Of a stretch of DNA of 19,460 bases, positions 7,139 to 15,146 are shown piece by piece. This DNA comes from a bacterium UBP10_UBA1149. GTDB taxonomy: Bacteria > Desulfobacterota > Binatia > UBA1149. Under the pieces are notes generated by a model. The model had not been told where the DNA came from, made no database searches, and saw only the letters and a program-made list of their open reading frames with translations. Each line of letters starts with the position of its first letter. The first letter of the stretch is position 1. Made by a program: the position numbers and the translations under genes. The stretch is from assembly GCA_002311335.1 (NCBI GenBank), contig DBZX01000070.1, positions 6,693-26,152 on the forward strand, in the 5' to 3' direction.

Positions 7139-8488
7139 CTAGCGCCCTGTGCGGATGAGTTCAGCCACGGTAAAAAAATCAGGATGCAGGCCGACCTTCG
7201 GCCCCATGTTCCAGTACCAGCCTTCCTCCTCGGGAAACTCGTGGCTGGGCAGTGCCGCCCTGGTGGCGTGCTCGAGCTGCATATCCACCATGGTGATGTT
7301 CGGTATGAATCCCGTGTCGTAGTCGTACACAGAAATCTTGGCCTCGGGAAACGGGCGCCTGCCCACGTTAATGCCGTTGATCCAGATTTTCCAGAGCTGC
7401 ATTCCCCTGTCGTAGATGTCGGTGGACGGCGTGTAAAACGCAAACTTGTCGACAAAGAGCACGCGCTTGCCGTAGGCATAGGTCGGCATGTGAGCGCGTC
7501 CCTCTATGACCCAGACGTCACGCTTCTCCCAGGTGTCACAGAAAACGAAGTCACCACCGCCTTCGCACCAGTGAGCCGGCCAACGCTTGCCGTGCACCGA
7601 ACCCAGGATCGTTTTTTCGCCGAGAAATCGCCAGTCAAACCAGGCCGGGTTTCCCGAGTAGCCCCCGTAGCTGTCCATGTCGATGTCCTGCCCGAACAGC
7701 GCGTCGCTGCGCTGGGCAGACGACAAGCGCCGAACCCTGCGCAGTTGCGGTATGTACAGCCAGGTGTCGTCGGAGCGATCCGGGTCCATGTAACGCGCTG
7801 TCGACGAACCGATGCCCTTGAGGTCGAATGGTTCGATGATGGGGTGCAGGGATTCCTGGTGACGGTATTTTTCGTGGTTAGGTAGAAACTCGGGCTTCGG
7901 GTCGACGTGAACGCGGCCATTGTACATGAGCCTGCGCAGTTGTTCGATGACAAAATGTCGCTCTATCACCATGCCTCGCGGTGTGATGGGCCCGGTGTCG
8001 GCGTCAAAATACTTGATGGTAAAATCGTCGGTCAGAAACGGGTTGTAGTAGTAGTTCCACATGATCTTGCGAGCTATCTCGGGATCATTGGGGTCGAGTA
8101 CCGGGAAGGGCTGGCCGGCGACGTAATTGATCAAGGTGCGGCCATCGGCGGCCATCTCGACCTGGGCCTGGTATTTTTCCGTCGCTTTAACGTAGACCGA
8201 TGGGTAACTGTTGTTGCCGGTCTCGACGATCTCCATCACCAGCCCGCGCCTTACGCACCACTCGAGCCCAGGGTGCAGGAACTCTATCGCCTCCTCGATG
8301 TTGTTCTTGTCTACCAGGTCGCCTGCCGCGACGTCGGCGCTCACGGGTCGAACTGGAAGCCAGAGCACGGCCACCAGCAGCGCGAACAGGCAGCCTCGCC
8401 CTGCAGCAGCCGGACGGAGCATCATCGGCGGTACGACGCGCGTGGGAACTCCCTGCAAATCAGTGAAAAGTGCTCTGATCGTTGTCAT
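7139..8488 (-). CDS. DUF1329 family secreted protein (LolA/LolB-like fold)
   Basis: This roughly 449-residue exported protein belongs to the DUF1329 family. Those are periplasmic or outer-membrane-associated proteins, thought to resemble lipoprotein-carrier folds and often found beside RND/MMPL lipid exporters. Seen here are a hydrophobic signal segment FALLVAVLWLPV (about 35-46) ending in RPVSA, then a long Trp/Tyr/Asp-rich body. The body contains DPDRSDDTWLYIPQLRRVRR, SSAQRSDALFGQDIDMDSY, GYSGNPAWFDWRFLGEKT and VDKFAFY, all typical DUF1329 blocks. The start is taken as ATG 8488, 7 bases from AGGGGGGA; ATG 8494 is too close to it. The N-region before the signal helix is unusually long, and an ATG pair at 8425/8422 would give a more normal signal peptide but has no ribosome-binding site. 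It overlaps the HEAT-repeat gene by 29 bp, so the two are likely coupled. Confidence 0.85.
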   Translation of the reverse strand: MTTIRALFTDLQGVPTRVVPPMMLRPAAAGRGCLFALLVAVLWLPVRPVSADVAAGDLVDKNNIEEAIEFLHPGLEWCVRRGLVMEIVETGNNSYPSVYVKATEKYQAQVEMAADGRTLINYVAGQPFPVLDPNDPEIARKIMWNYYYNPFLTDDFTIKYFDADTGPITPRGMVIERHFVIEQLRRLMYNGRVHVDPKPEFLPNHEKYRHQESLHPIIEPFDLKGIGSSTARYMDPDRSDDTWLYIPQLRRVRRLSSAQRSDALFGQDIDMDSYGGYSGNPAWFDWRFLGEKTILGSVHGKRWPAHWCEGGGDFVFCDTWEKRDVWVIEGRAHMPTYAYGKRVLFVDKFAFYTPSTDIYDRGMQLWKIWINGINVGRRPFPEAKISVYDYDTGFIPNITMVDMQLEHATRAALPSHEFPEEEGWYWNMGPKVGLHPDFFTVAELIRTGR

Positions 8489-9758
8489 GACCATGTCCCC
8501 CCTGATCAATTTCGAGTAAAACACCGACAAGGTCACGAATAGCCTTTTCTGGGTGGTTTTCATGCTGATCCAGGAGAAACTCCATGCAGTCCGAACACTC
8601 ATCCAGTTCAATGATGGCCAGCACGCCGCCCACCATCGCCTCGTTCGGTCCGCCTGTAATGGCTTCCTTGAGGGCGGCAATGGCTTTTTCGCCGCCCAGG
8701 CTCGCAAGAGCCTTGGCGGCGGCACGACTGGCCTCGTCTCCGGCCATCAGCATGGCCTGCAGACCATCGAGGCTGCCGGTTTCCCCGGCCGCACCAAGCC
8801 CCAGGGCGGCCGACGAGCGAACCACGGCCGGCTGGTTGGAACTGAGCAGCGCCACGGCGCTTTTCCTGGCCACGGCGTCCGTCCTGGCCCGCAGCCCGAG
8901 GCTCCCGGCGGCGAAAGCCCTGACCGACTCCGCTTTCGCGTCGAGCAGGCCCAGCAGCAGCGCTGTAGCCCGGGGCCTCGCCATGGCGTCGAGGGCGAGC
9001 AATGAGGCCGCGCCGGTGTCGTCATCCCTGGTCGAGAGCGATTCAAGAGCCGCTGCCATCTTGTTAACCGAACGCGCGCCCAGAGCACTGATAAGCCTCG
9101 CGCGGCGATCGGTATCGGCATCCGAATCCAACCACGCGCCGAGCGCTTGCTGACTTTCTTCGTCGAGGTCTCGTTCCAGGACCGGGTAGGACGTCAACTC
9201 CCTGGCGGCATCCGAGGCAATCACTGCCAGGCTGCTATCGAGTGCCGCCACCAGCGAGGAGATCTTCAAACGCGCGCGTTCCGGCATATCGAGTTTCATC
9301 GCCGCAGAGTAAGACCTCGCTGCCACCATCGCCGGGCCGATGTCGCCACCCGTGAAAATGTAGCGTCGCCCGCCAGGCACTTGGTGGTGCGGGCCATGGG
9401 GAAGGTTATCACGCCAGTAAGTGTAGCGAGGCAGCAGTGAAATCGGCCCGAAGATCTCGTCTCCGGCAGCAAAGGGCACTGACCCGTTTACGTCGCGGAT
9501 CTCGAAAACGAGCAGAATGGAGCGCGGCTTGCCCTGCCTGGAGTGAACAAGCTCTTTTATCTGCCCCGGAAAAGCCAACAGCATGCCGTCCCGGAAAATC
9601 AGTGGGTCGCTGAGATGAATCCGCCCCACGGCCCAGGAAGATTCGATGTAGTCAAAAAAGGTCTTCGGCTCCGCCGCCCGGGCCCCGGTGGCCACGGCGC
9701 CGGTCGCCAGCGATACGGAGAACAGTAACGCGGCTAATTTTCTACTGCTTATCAACAT
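8460..9758 (-). CDS. Secreted HEAT-repeat protein of unknown function
   Basis: This 432-residue protein has a signal peptide (MLISSRKLAALLFSVSLATG then AVATGARAA, cut near 29). A compact N-terminal region of about 30-150 is rich in Tyr, Trp and Gly (FFDYIESSWAVGRIHLSDP, LPRYTYWRDNLPHGPHHQ) and matches no family I can name. An alanine-rich alpha-solenoid follows (about 160-415), with repeats such as RAFAAGSLGLRA, VRSSAALGLGAAGE and ASRAAAKALASLGGEKAIAAL. A CxxC pair (ECSDC) sits in the last repeats and the tail is His/Asp-rich (GGHGHDNDQ). HEAT solenoids are usually protein-protein scaffolds. The start is ATG 9758, 5 bases from AGGGG; ATGs at 9761 and 9773 also fit. It follows the PHP-protein terminator and overlaps the DUF1329 gene, so it probably works with DUF1329 in the envelope. 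Confidence 0.82.
   Translation of the reverse strand: MLISSRKLAALLFSVSLATGAVATGARAAEPKTFFDYIESSWAVGRIHLSDPLIFRDGMLLAFPGQIKELVHSRQGKPRSILLVFEIRDVNGSVPFAAGDEIFGPISLLPRYTYWRDNLPHGPHHQVPGGRRYIFTGGDIGPAMVAARSYSAAMKLDMPERARLKISSLVAALDSSLAVIASDAARELTSYPVLERDLDEESQQALGAWLDSDADTDRRARLISALGARSVNKMAAALESLSTRDDDTGAASLLALDAMARPRATALLLGLLDAKAESVRAFAAGSLGLRARTDAVARKSAVALLSSNQPAVVRSSAALGLGAAGETGSLDGLQAMLMAGDEASRAAAKALASLGGEKAIAALKEAITGGPNEAMVGGVLAIIELDECSDCMEFLLDQHENHPEKAIRDLVGVLLEIDQGGHGHDNDQSTFH
8496..8503 (-). promoter_or_regulatory. Ribosome-binding site deciding the DUF1329 start
   Basis: The minus strand reads AGGGGGGA inside the 3' end of the HEAT-repeat gene. It is 7 bases from ATG 8488 but only 1 base from ATG 8494, so the second ATG of MVMTT is the better start. 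Confidence 0.55.
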
Positions 9759-9771
9759 CATTTCCCCTGGC

Positions 9772-9841
9772 ATTCTACAGCAACAGGTCCAATTCTACGC
9801 AAGAAAAAACGGGCCCCTTGCGGGACCCGCCATTCTAGCAA
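9772..9841. repeat. Three imperfect direct repeats ATTCTA-(0-2 nt)-GCAA around the terminator
   Basis: The plus strand holds ATTCTACAGCAA (9772-9783), ATTCTACGCAA (9792-9802) and ATTCTAGCAA (9832-9841). All share ATTCTA and GCAA with zero to two bases between. Their starts are exactly 20 and 40 bp apart, and the terminator hairpin lies between the second and third copies. On the minus strand they read TTGC...TAGAAT upstream of the HEAT-repeat gene. They could be operator-like sites or chance; no known motif is recognised. Confidence 0.35.
9804..9829 (-). terminator. Rho-independent terminator of the PHP-protein gene
   Basis: On the minus strand CGGGTCCC (9829-9822), loop GCAA and GGGGCCCG (9817-9810) form an 8-bp stem with one G-U pair, followed directly by six T residues (9809-9804). 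It lies 55 bases after the stop of the 1302-residue PHP protein and ahead of the HEAT-repeat gene, separating the two transcription units. Confidence 0.9.
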
Positions 9842-9883
9842 GCCGAACGGTCGAGCGAAATCGACCGGGAGAAATCTTCCCGA

Positions 9884-12800
9884 TCAGGGGCAGCTGCTGC
9901 CGCCGTGGCAGAAACCGTCGTTCTCGAAATCAAAGAACAAGGGGTTGCTGAACGCGGTGGCCAGCACCCCCTCTTCACCCAGGTTCCAGGGAGGCGAACT
10001 CCCCGAATCGGTGAGCTGCCCGAGGGTGGCGTTCACAAAAATCGTGTGCTGAAGGTCCACCGGGACCATGGGAAACAGGGGCCTCGACACGCCGTCGGTA
10101 GCCCTGGCAACGACTATGACCCAGGTATCTTCGCTCACGGTGACCGGAATGCTCAGGTCAGCCTCAAGGCGCTGACCCGAACCGCTCACCCCGACAGTAG
10201 TGTTGACCGTGAAGTCCACGCCAGCGTTATAAGTGGCTGTCGGTATCGCGTCGCACCGCCGGTCGGCCACACCCATGAAGGTGATACCGGTCTCACATTC
10301 CGGAGCCGTGTTCATGTACACATCGATGGTATCAAACTCGGCCCAGGTCGGAGCTTCCACGTGCACCTCGATCGAACCGCTACCGCCGGTGGCAGGTACC
10401 GTCAACGAATCGGCCAGACCATGCCCCGCCGTAGCGGACGCGTCACCTACTAGGTTTACCAGCATGAACAGTCCGTTAGAGCCCATGGCACGACCCGCGT
10501 TCACGTTGAGCGCCAGCTCGGCAGGACTGATATCACCCGGCACGTCGGTGGAAGACGCAACGAAGGTGCGCGGTGAACCGGCCGGTACAACTGCCGCGTG
10601 ATGGGTATCCGAGTCGGCAATTCCGGTCTTGAAAGCGCCCTGGTTCAAGAGCCCCGCCCAATCGCCCAAGTTATCGTGCCGAAAGAGGTTGGTCTGCGAG
10701 CGGCCACCCTCGATCCAGACCTCGAGAGCCGTGTAACCGTCGTCGTACAGGTTCGCTACCGCCGGATCCAGGCGGACGAAGGAGGACAGGTTGTCAGGCG
10801 ATGGTGCGCAGACACCGCCGCCAGCCGGGCAATCGCGACCGAGCCCCTGCACGTTGCAGACACCGTCCGGACATTCCGTGTCATCGATGCAATCAAGGCC
10901 GTCGTTGGCGCCGCCGCGGCAGATCTCGGGCTCACATGGCAAGCCGATTCGCCAGCCGGCCGTACAAACGTAGACCAGTGAACTACTCACTGGCGGCACG
11001 GCCTCTGTGTCGATACCCAGGTTATTGAAATAGCCGAGACCCTGGCTGTTGAAGTGGTTGATCTGGATTACCTGCGTGGCGGGATTGAAGTTGGCCATTA
11101 TCTCCGAGGGCAAAACGTCGTAGCTGCCTACCGAAGGATAACCCTCGCCGGGTACAGTGCCGTCCCTGCCCCAGTCAAAAGCCCCGCCAATGGGTGAGGC
11201 GGGATCGGCGACCAGCGGCCAGGTATTGAAGTGACCATAAACGAAGGTCGTCACCTCGTCGCCGGGTGCTGTTTTCACCAGAGCAGCAGCCCCCATGCTT
11301 GCGACTTCGGCGCTGAGGTCGTGCACGAAGTCATGGTCGGTATTGGAGAAAAAGTCCACGCCCTCAGCCAGCATCGAGAGAATTCGCCTTTCCCGGCTCA
11401 TGGCGCTGTCGGCGCTGTTGAGCATGTGCACGTGGGTGTCGATTGAAACGAAACCAGTCGTGTCGACCACGCGGTTCACGGTCGCGTTGACAACAGTAGT
11501 GGCGCCGGCGACCAGGGTCACGGCCTCGTCGTACACGTCGTACTCGCCACCGTGAGAAACCACCACGTGGTAGTTGCCCGGCTCAAGATCGGTCGTGGGC
11601 AGGGTGCCGGTAATATCGGCAAACATGACGTCCACGATCCCGTAGATCTCTGCGTCCTTGTCCTCGTAGGGCACTCCAAAATAGCGGCCCTCGTTCTCGA
11701 TCAGACCGGCAACGCTGTCGAGGTTACGCGGGTCGGGGCTGGCCTCGAACCCCACGATGCTGACCTTGGCCGCCAGCGGGGATCCGTCCTGGTCGACCAC
11801 GTTGACCTGTATGGCCGAAGACTGGGGAAAGTCGATGTCGACTACTACCGTTTTCTTCTTTTTGACCGTAACCGGATGGGAAGCCGGTTCGCTGGCGCTG
11901 GCCTCGTAGGGCACGCCGTCGACGCGTACCTGCACATCGTAAGTATCAGGCACAACGTAGACCCGGTAAAAACCGTTCTCGTCGGTCAGGGTGGCAGAGT
12001 AAACGTTGATGCAATTGCTGCTGCCGGCAAATCCGCACCTGTTGCCTGGAAACTTGGTGAGGGCGACGCGAGCATTGGCGACCGGCACTCCATTTACAGA
12101 AATCACTCCCTGTATGGCACCCACCGCGTTGCCGAACAGTTCTTCCCTGGCCCTCGTCACGTCGGCCACGGTCTCGCCCACGACAAACCAGCGCCTGAGG
12201 GTGTTGGTACCACCGGCCAGCACCTCGAACGGCGCTTCGGGCTTGGACAGGTAGGGGCCATTGAGATAGCCCACCAGGTTCTGCCTGTGAATCCACACGC
12301 CAACTCCCGACTGGACAAAAGCGCCGGTGTAAAAAGTGCCGTCCTTGTACTTGTTGATTCCGACGGTCGCGATAGAGCGCGGCAAAACTATGCCGTAAGT
12401 AACGCCCAGGCCCACGCCCGCGCCCTGGTAAGCTATAAAGTCCAGGCCCTGGGGAGCGACCGACTTACCATCGCCTCCGAGGCGCAACAAGGATTCCCCG
12501 TAACCGAGCCCGGGAGCGAACATTTCGAGTGCGCCACCTCCGTTGAGATAATCGCCCATTGGAATTCTCAGGTCGGTGGCTCCCAGGTTCTCCACCGTGG
12601 TGGCTATCTGTACGTAGTTGCTGTCGGCGCGCAGGATGTAGTCGGTCTGCAGGGCCAGCGGCAGGTCGTTGTCTATGGTGTCCGGGCCCACGGTCAGCGT
12701 GCTGCCCGCCTGGAATATCGCGAGGTGGGGGGTGAGCACGTCGAGAAGGTCATCGGGGCCGGTGGTGCGAATTATAGCCGGGTTCCCGTCAGCACCATCG

Positions 12801-13792
12801 TTGAGTACAGACACCGCGGTGGTGGCCTGGGTAGCCTCGAGGTTGATCAGTGACTGCATGCCCAGGAAGTTGTCTCGGTCTTCGGAGGGATCGTCCCTGA
12901 CGAGGTCCGCGTCAATGATGTGCCCGCCATGGAGCAGCATGAACGAGTGCAAGCGTCCCGAATCGCGCACCACCACCCTCACATCGCTGTTGCGCAACAA
13001 CCAGTCGCCCGTGCGACCCATGGCAAGCGGTCCGCCAATGAGGTCGGCCGCGTCGGCGACCTGCAGGCCCTCGGCGCCTATGGTCGATCCCGGTGTGCCC
13101 GGCAGGCAGGTAAACTTGAGCGCGTCGGCATCCTTCGCCGAACCACCATCGTCAACCTGCACCTTCACCTTGCCCTTGCCCTTCTTGTAAGTGAGCACGC
13201 AGTAATCATCGCAGTCCTGGTCGTTGCTGCATTTCAGTCCCGACGGGCTCGCGCAGAAGCCGCCCTTGCTCTTCAGGTGCACCACGAATTCCAGGTCAGA
13301 CTCGGTGCAGACCTCGGCCGAATCGGGAAGCATGCTGCCTATGCCGTCCACCAGCAGCAGTCGCTGTGAATATTCGGCCTCCTTTTTTACCGCGTCGGTG
13401 GCGTCCTTGGCTGATGGCTTCTTGACGGTCAACGTGCTGAGTGAGCTCGAGCAGCTGCCCAGGTTGATGCACATTCCCAGGTGAAAGGTGCAGCGCCCGT
13501 TGACGTGACCATCACGGTCGCAGGCTGCCCCATCTTCGCAGTCTATCTTGGTGGCCGGCACACCCTTCTTCGGGTCGATGGGCGGATTGCCCAGTCCGTC
13601 ACCGTCAATCGAAAAACCAAGCAGGCAATCCTTGCTACCCTTGTTGACGGCCGCGCAATCGTTGATGTCGTCGACGACGCCGGCGCCTATGCAAGCCGCA
13701 TCGGCCACTTGGCTGCTGGCCGCAAGGCCCAGGATCAGGACGAACAGCGTCGCTGATAAACGGAGTACGACAAGACGGGGAAAAATTTTCAT
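9884..13792 (-). CDS. Large secreted PHP-type (CehA/McbA-like) metallohydrolase with cysteine-rich segments
   Basis: This is a 1302-residue exported protein. Domains in order: a signal peptide (1 to about 33, LFVLILGLAASSQVADAA); a Cys-rich region (about 34-230) with a Lys/Gly patch KKGKGKVKV; a beta-rich region (about 240-545) of unknown type; two carboxypeptidase-regulatory-like beta modules (about 556-660 and 665-775, e.g. GVISVNGVPVANARVALTKF); then a PHP-like metal site. The site shows D785-T-H787-V-H789, T-D819-H820-D821, N-H913-F-N and D1060-S-D1062-T-H1064-H1065, spread over about 780-1090. A Cys-rich insert (C943-C995, with NDGLDC and CPDGVC) interrupts it. A final beta region ends in CHGGSSCP. 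The PHP family hydrolyses phosphoesters or related bonds, but the substrate is unknown. The start is ATG 13792 after AGGAGG; the gene has its own promoter and terminator. Confidence 0.8.
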   Translation of the reverse strand: MKIFPRLVVLRLSATLFVLILGLAASSQVADAACIGAGVVDDINDCAAVNKGSKDCLLGFSIDGDGLGNPPIDPKKGVPATKIDCEDGAACDRDGHVNGRCTFHLGMCINLGSCSSSLSTLTVKKPSAKDATDAVKKEAEYSQRLLLVDGIGSMLPDSAEVCTESDLEFVVHLKSKGGFCASPSGLKCSNDQDCDDYCVLTYKKGKGKVKVQVDDGGSAKDADALKFTCLPGTPGSTIGAEGLQVADAADLIGGPLAMGRTGDWLLRNSDVRVVVRDSGRLHSFMLLHGGHIIDADLVRDDPSEDRDNFLGMQSLINLEATQATTAVSVLNDGADGNPAIIRTTGPDDLLDVLTPHLAIFQAGSTLTVGPDTIDNDLPLALQTDYILRADSNYVQIATTVENLGATDLRIPMGDYLNGGGALEMFAPGLGYGESLLRLGGDGKSVAPQGLDFIAYQGAGVGLGVTYGIVLPRSIATVGINKYKDGTFYTGAFVQSGVGVWIHRQNLVGYLNGPYLSKPEAPFEVLAGGTNTLRRWFVVGETVADVTRAREELFGNAVGAIQGVISVNGVPVANARVALTKFPGNRCGFAGSSNCINVYSATLTDENGFYRVYVVPDTYDVQVRVDGVPYEASASEPASHPVTVKKKKTVVVDIDFPQSSAIQVNVVDQDGSPLAAKVSIVGFEASPDPRNLDSVAGLIENEGRYFGVPYEDKDAEIYGIVDVMFADITGTLPTTDLEPGNYHVVVSHGGEYDVYDEAVTLVAGATTVVNATVNRVVDTTGFVSIDTHVHMLNSADSAMSRERRILSMLAEGVDFFSNTDHDFVHDLSAEVASMGAAALVKTAPGDEVTTFVYGHFNTWPLVADPASPIGGAFDWGRDGTVPGEGYPSVGSYDVLPSEIMANFNPATQVIQINHFNSQGLGYFNNLGIDTEAVPPVSSSLVYVCTAGWRIGLPCEPEICRGGANDGLDCIDDTECPDGVCNVQGLGRDCPAGGGVCAPSPDNLSSFVRLDPAVANLYDDGYTALEVWIEGGRSQTNLFRHDNLGDWAGLLNQGAFKTGIADSDTHHAAVVPAGSPRTFVASSTDVPGDISPAELALNVNAGRAMGSNGLFMLVNLVGDASATAGHGLADSLTVPATGGSGSIEVHVEAPTWAEFDTIDVYMNTAPECETGITFMGVADRRCDAIPTATYNAGVDFTVNTTVGVSGSGQRLEADLSIPVTVSEDTWVIVVARATDGVSRPLFPMVPVDLQHTIFVNATLGQLTDSGSSPPWNLGEEGVLATAFSNPLFFDFENDGFCHGGSSCP

Positions 13793-13793
13793 G

Positions 13794-13807
13794 GTACCTC
13801 CTGGTAC
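13794..13807 (-). promoter_or_regulatory. Ribosome-binding site of the PHP protein inside a small hairpin
   Basis: The minus strand reads GTACC-AGGA-GGTAC just before ATG 13792. AGGAGG (13802-13797) is a near-perfect Shine-Dalgarno 4 bases from the start and confirms it. The flanking GTACC/GGTAC can pair into a 5-bp stem with the AGGA loop, so ribosome access could depend on folding. Confidence 0.6.
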
Positions 13808-13872
13808 GAACGGGACACCGTAAAGTGACCGCAGAATAATTGGGTTTTCTGAGGTCGAGGGTGAACCCCCTG

Positions 13873-13902
13873 ACAATAGAGCCGTAGACCCACGAGTGTC
13901 AA
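13873..13902 (-). promoter_or_regulatory. Sigma70-like promoter for the PHP-protein gene
   Basis: On the minus strand a perfect -35 TTGACA (13902-13897) is followed after 18 bases by TATTGT (13878-13873), a 4/6 match to TATAAT. The expected transcription start near 13866 gives a 5' leader of about 74 bases before ATG 13792. It lies in the gap after the FrhB-like gene, so it would drive the large secreted protein on its own. Confidence 0.65.
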
Positions 13903-13911
13903 GGGTAATTG

Positions 13912-13927
13912 CCCCCCGCTCGGGGGG
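13912..13927 (-). terminator. GC-only hairpin after the FrhB-like gene (possible weak terminator)
   Basis: Six C residues (13912-13917) pair with six G residues (13922-13927) around a 4-base loop, about 19 bases past the FrhB-like stop on the minus strand. There is no T-run (the next bases are CAATTACC), so intrinsic termination would be weak; it may instead stabilise the transcript end. It sits just upstream of the next gene's -35 box. Confidence 0.4.
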
Positions 13928-13945
13928 GCCGAAGCCACTTAAGAA

Positions 13946-15127
13946 TCAGCCGGGCTTCAAAAAATGGGGCGGATGAACCGCCGAAGGTGGAACTATTTCT
14001 GCCGGTACTCGTTGGTGCTGACGACGAGCAAGCCGCAGCAGGGTTTTCAACGAGCCCTCGAACTCTTCGATCGGGCGTCTTTCTATTAAGCCTGCCGCCA
14101 CCACCCCGTCCATGATCTCGCGTCCTCGGTCTGTTCGCACAACGGTTATCGTCCAATCCATGGCGCCCACGCCGCCACAGGATATATCAGCGAGCTCCGC
14201 CGAGAAATCACCGCAGTGCTTACAGGCCTCGCGAGCGTGTTGCTGCGCGTCCTTCAACTCAATCTCGACGACTTCGCCCTCTTCGGGATAGATCAGGACC
14301 TTGCCCTTGACGTTGAACTTGCGGACCGTCGACAGGGGAATACCAAGGTCGCGCTGTATCATGTCCTCCATCAAGCCTGCGAAATTGAACACCTCGGAAC
14401 AGAGCAACCCTATACTGAGCGTTACCCGGTCGGCGGGTCCCTTGATACTCGCGGTCTGCCGCTCGAGATGCTTGGGTTTCTTGCGCTCATTGACAAGCAG
14501 GCCAGGATCAAACAGCTCCGCTTTTCGAAGAGGTGTCACCTGGCAGGGGACGCCCACGAAGGCCACGCTTTCGCATTGCTTCTCGGCCGCCTGCTCCATC
14601 GCAAGGTCGTTGGGGCAGTAGGTGTACCAGGAGCCCGCGGCATCGCGTATCTCGTCGGCCGTGGTAGCGCAGATGGGCTTCGGCGAACAGGGTTTTTCGG
14701 GATCGGGCGCCGACACGACCGCCCCGTCGATGAGCCCTTGCTCAAGGCAGTGCAGCAGTATCGTCGTCACCACTCCACCGTCCTGGCCGATGTCGAGCAC
14801 AGCCTGGTCAACCGCACGAGCGACGAAGATCTCCTGGTACTTGCCGAAACCGCCGTCAAAGGTCTGCCCTTTCTGCTCAGCAAATACGCTGTCCTCCAGG
14901 TGAAACTCCCTGTCCCCGAGTCGTGGACAGACCTGCGCGCAAACGTCACAGCCGATGCCCTCGCTTATGCCGCAAAAGTCATGGGCGGCAGAAGCCTTGG
15001 CCGTCTGCTTAGGCTTGCCGTCGATATACTCGATGATGTTGTGGGGACAGACCAGGACGCAGGTGCCACACTCGCAGCAGGAGCCGTACTCCACCACGTC
15101 GTTCATCATGTCTTTGAAACTGTCCAT
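13946..15127 (-). CDS. Coenzyme F420 hydrogenase/dehydrogenase beta subunit (FrhB)-like iron-sulfur flavoprotein
   Basis: This 393-residue cytosolic protein has an N-terminal ferredoxin-like motif C17-x2-C20-x2-C23-x3-C27-P and a second cluster region with C52 and C60-x2-C63-x3-C67-P. The FrhB family core follows: IGQDGGVVTTIL (113-124), AFVGVPCQV (189-197), and the C-terminal EACKHCGDFSAELADISCGG block with WTITVVRTDRG. FrhB-family members bind FAD and Fe-S clusters and exchange electrons with F420 or, in other branches (formate dehydrogenase, chlorophyllide reductases, sulfite reductases), with ferredoxin. F420 use here is therefore possible but not shown. The C-terminal 40 residues are basic and Pro-rich. 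It starts 19 bp after the fumarase beta subunit, which suggests a shared transcript. No strong ribosome-binding site is seen before ATG 15127. Confidence 0.88.
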   Translation of the reverse strand: MDSFKDMMNDVVEYGSCCECGTCVLVCPHNIIEYIDGKPKQTAKASAAHDFCGISEGIGCDVCAQVCPRLGDREFHLEDSVFAEQKGQTFDGGFGKYQEIFVARAVDQAVLDIGQDGGVVTTILLHCLEQGLIDGAVVSAPDPEKPCSPKPICATTADEIRDAAGSWYTYCPNDLAMEQAAEKQCESVAFVGVPCQVTPLRKAELFDPGLLVNERKKPKHLERQTASIKGPADRVTLSIGLLCSEVFNFAGLMEDMIQRDLGIPLSTVRKFNVKGKVLIYPEEGEVVEIELKDAQQHAREACKHCGDFSAELADISCGGVGAMDWTITVVRTDRGREIMDGVVAAGLIERRPIEEFEGSLKTLLRLARRQHQRVPAEIVPPSAVHPPHFLKPG

Positions 15128-15146
15128 CTGAGCTGGGGCGCTGTTG

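Noticed and set aside
7135..7479. N-terminal extension of ribonuclease HII
   Set aside because: The open frame continues upstream but is an out-of-frame reading of the DUF1329 gene; the extra residues look like GC-rich noise (Arg/Thr/Ser/Pro-rich).
7061..7885. 274-codon plus-strand open frame opposite the ribonuclease HII/DUF1329 junction
   Set aside because: It is antisense to two motif-supported genes and shows no family features.
11552..12853. 433-codon plus-strand open frame inside the PHP-protein gene
   Set aside because: It lies antisense to a recognisable secreted multidomain protein, has no ribosome-binding site or known motif, and is explained by high GC content.
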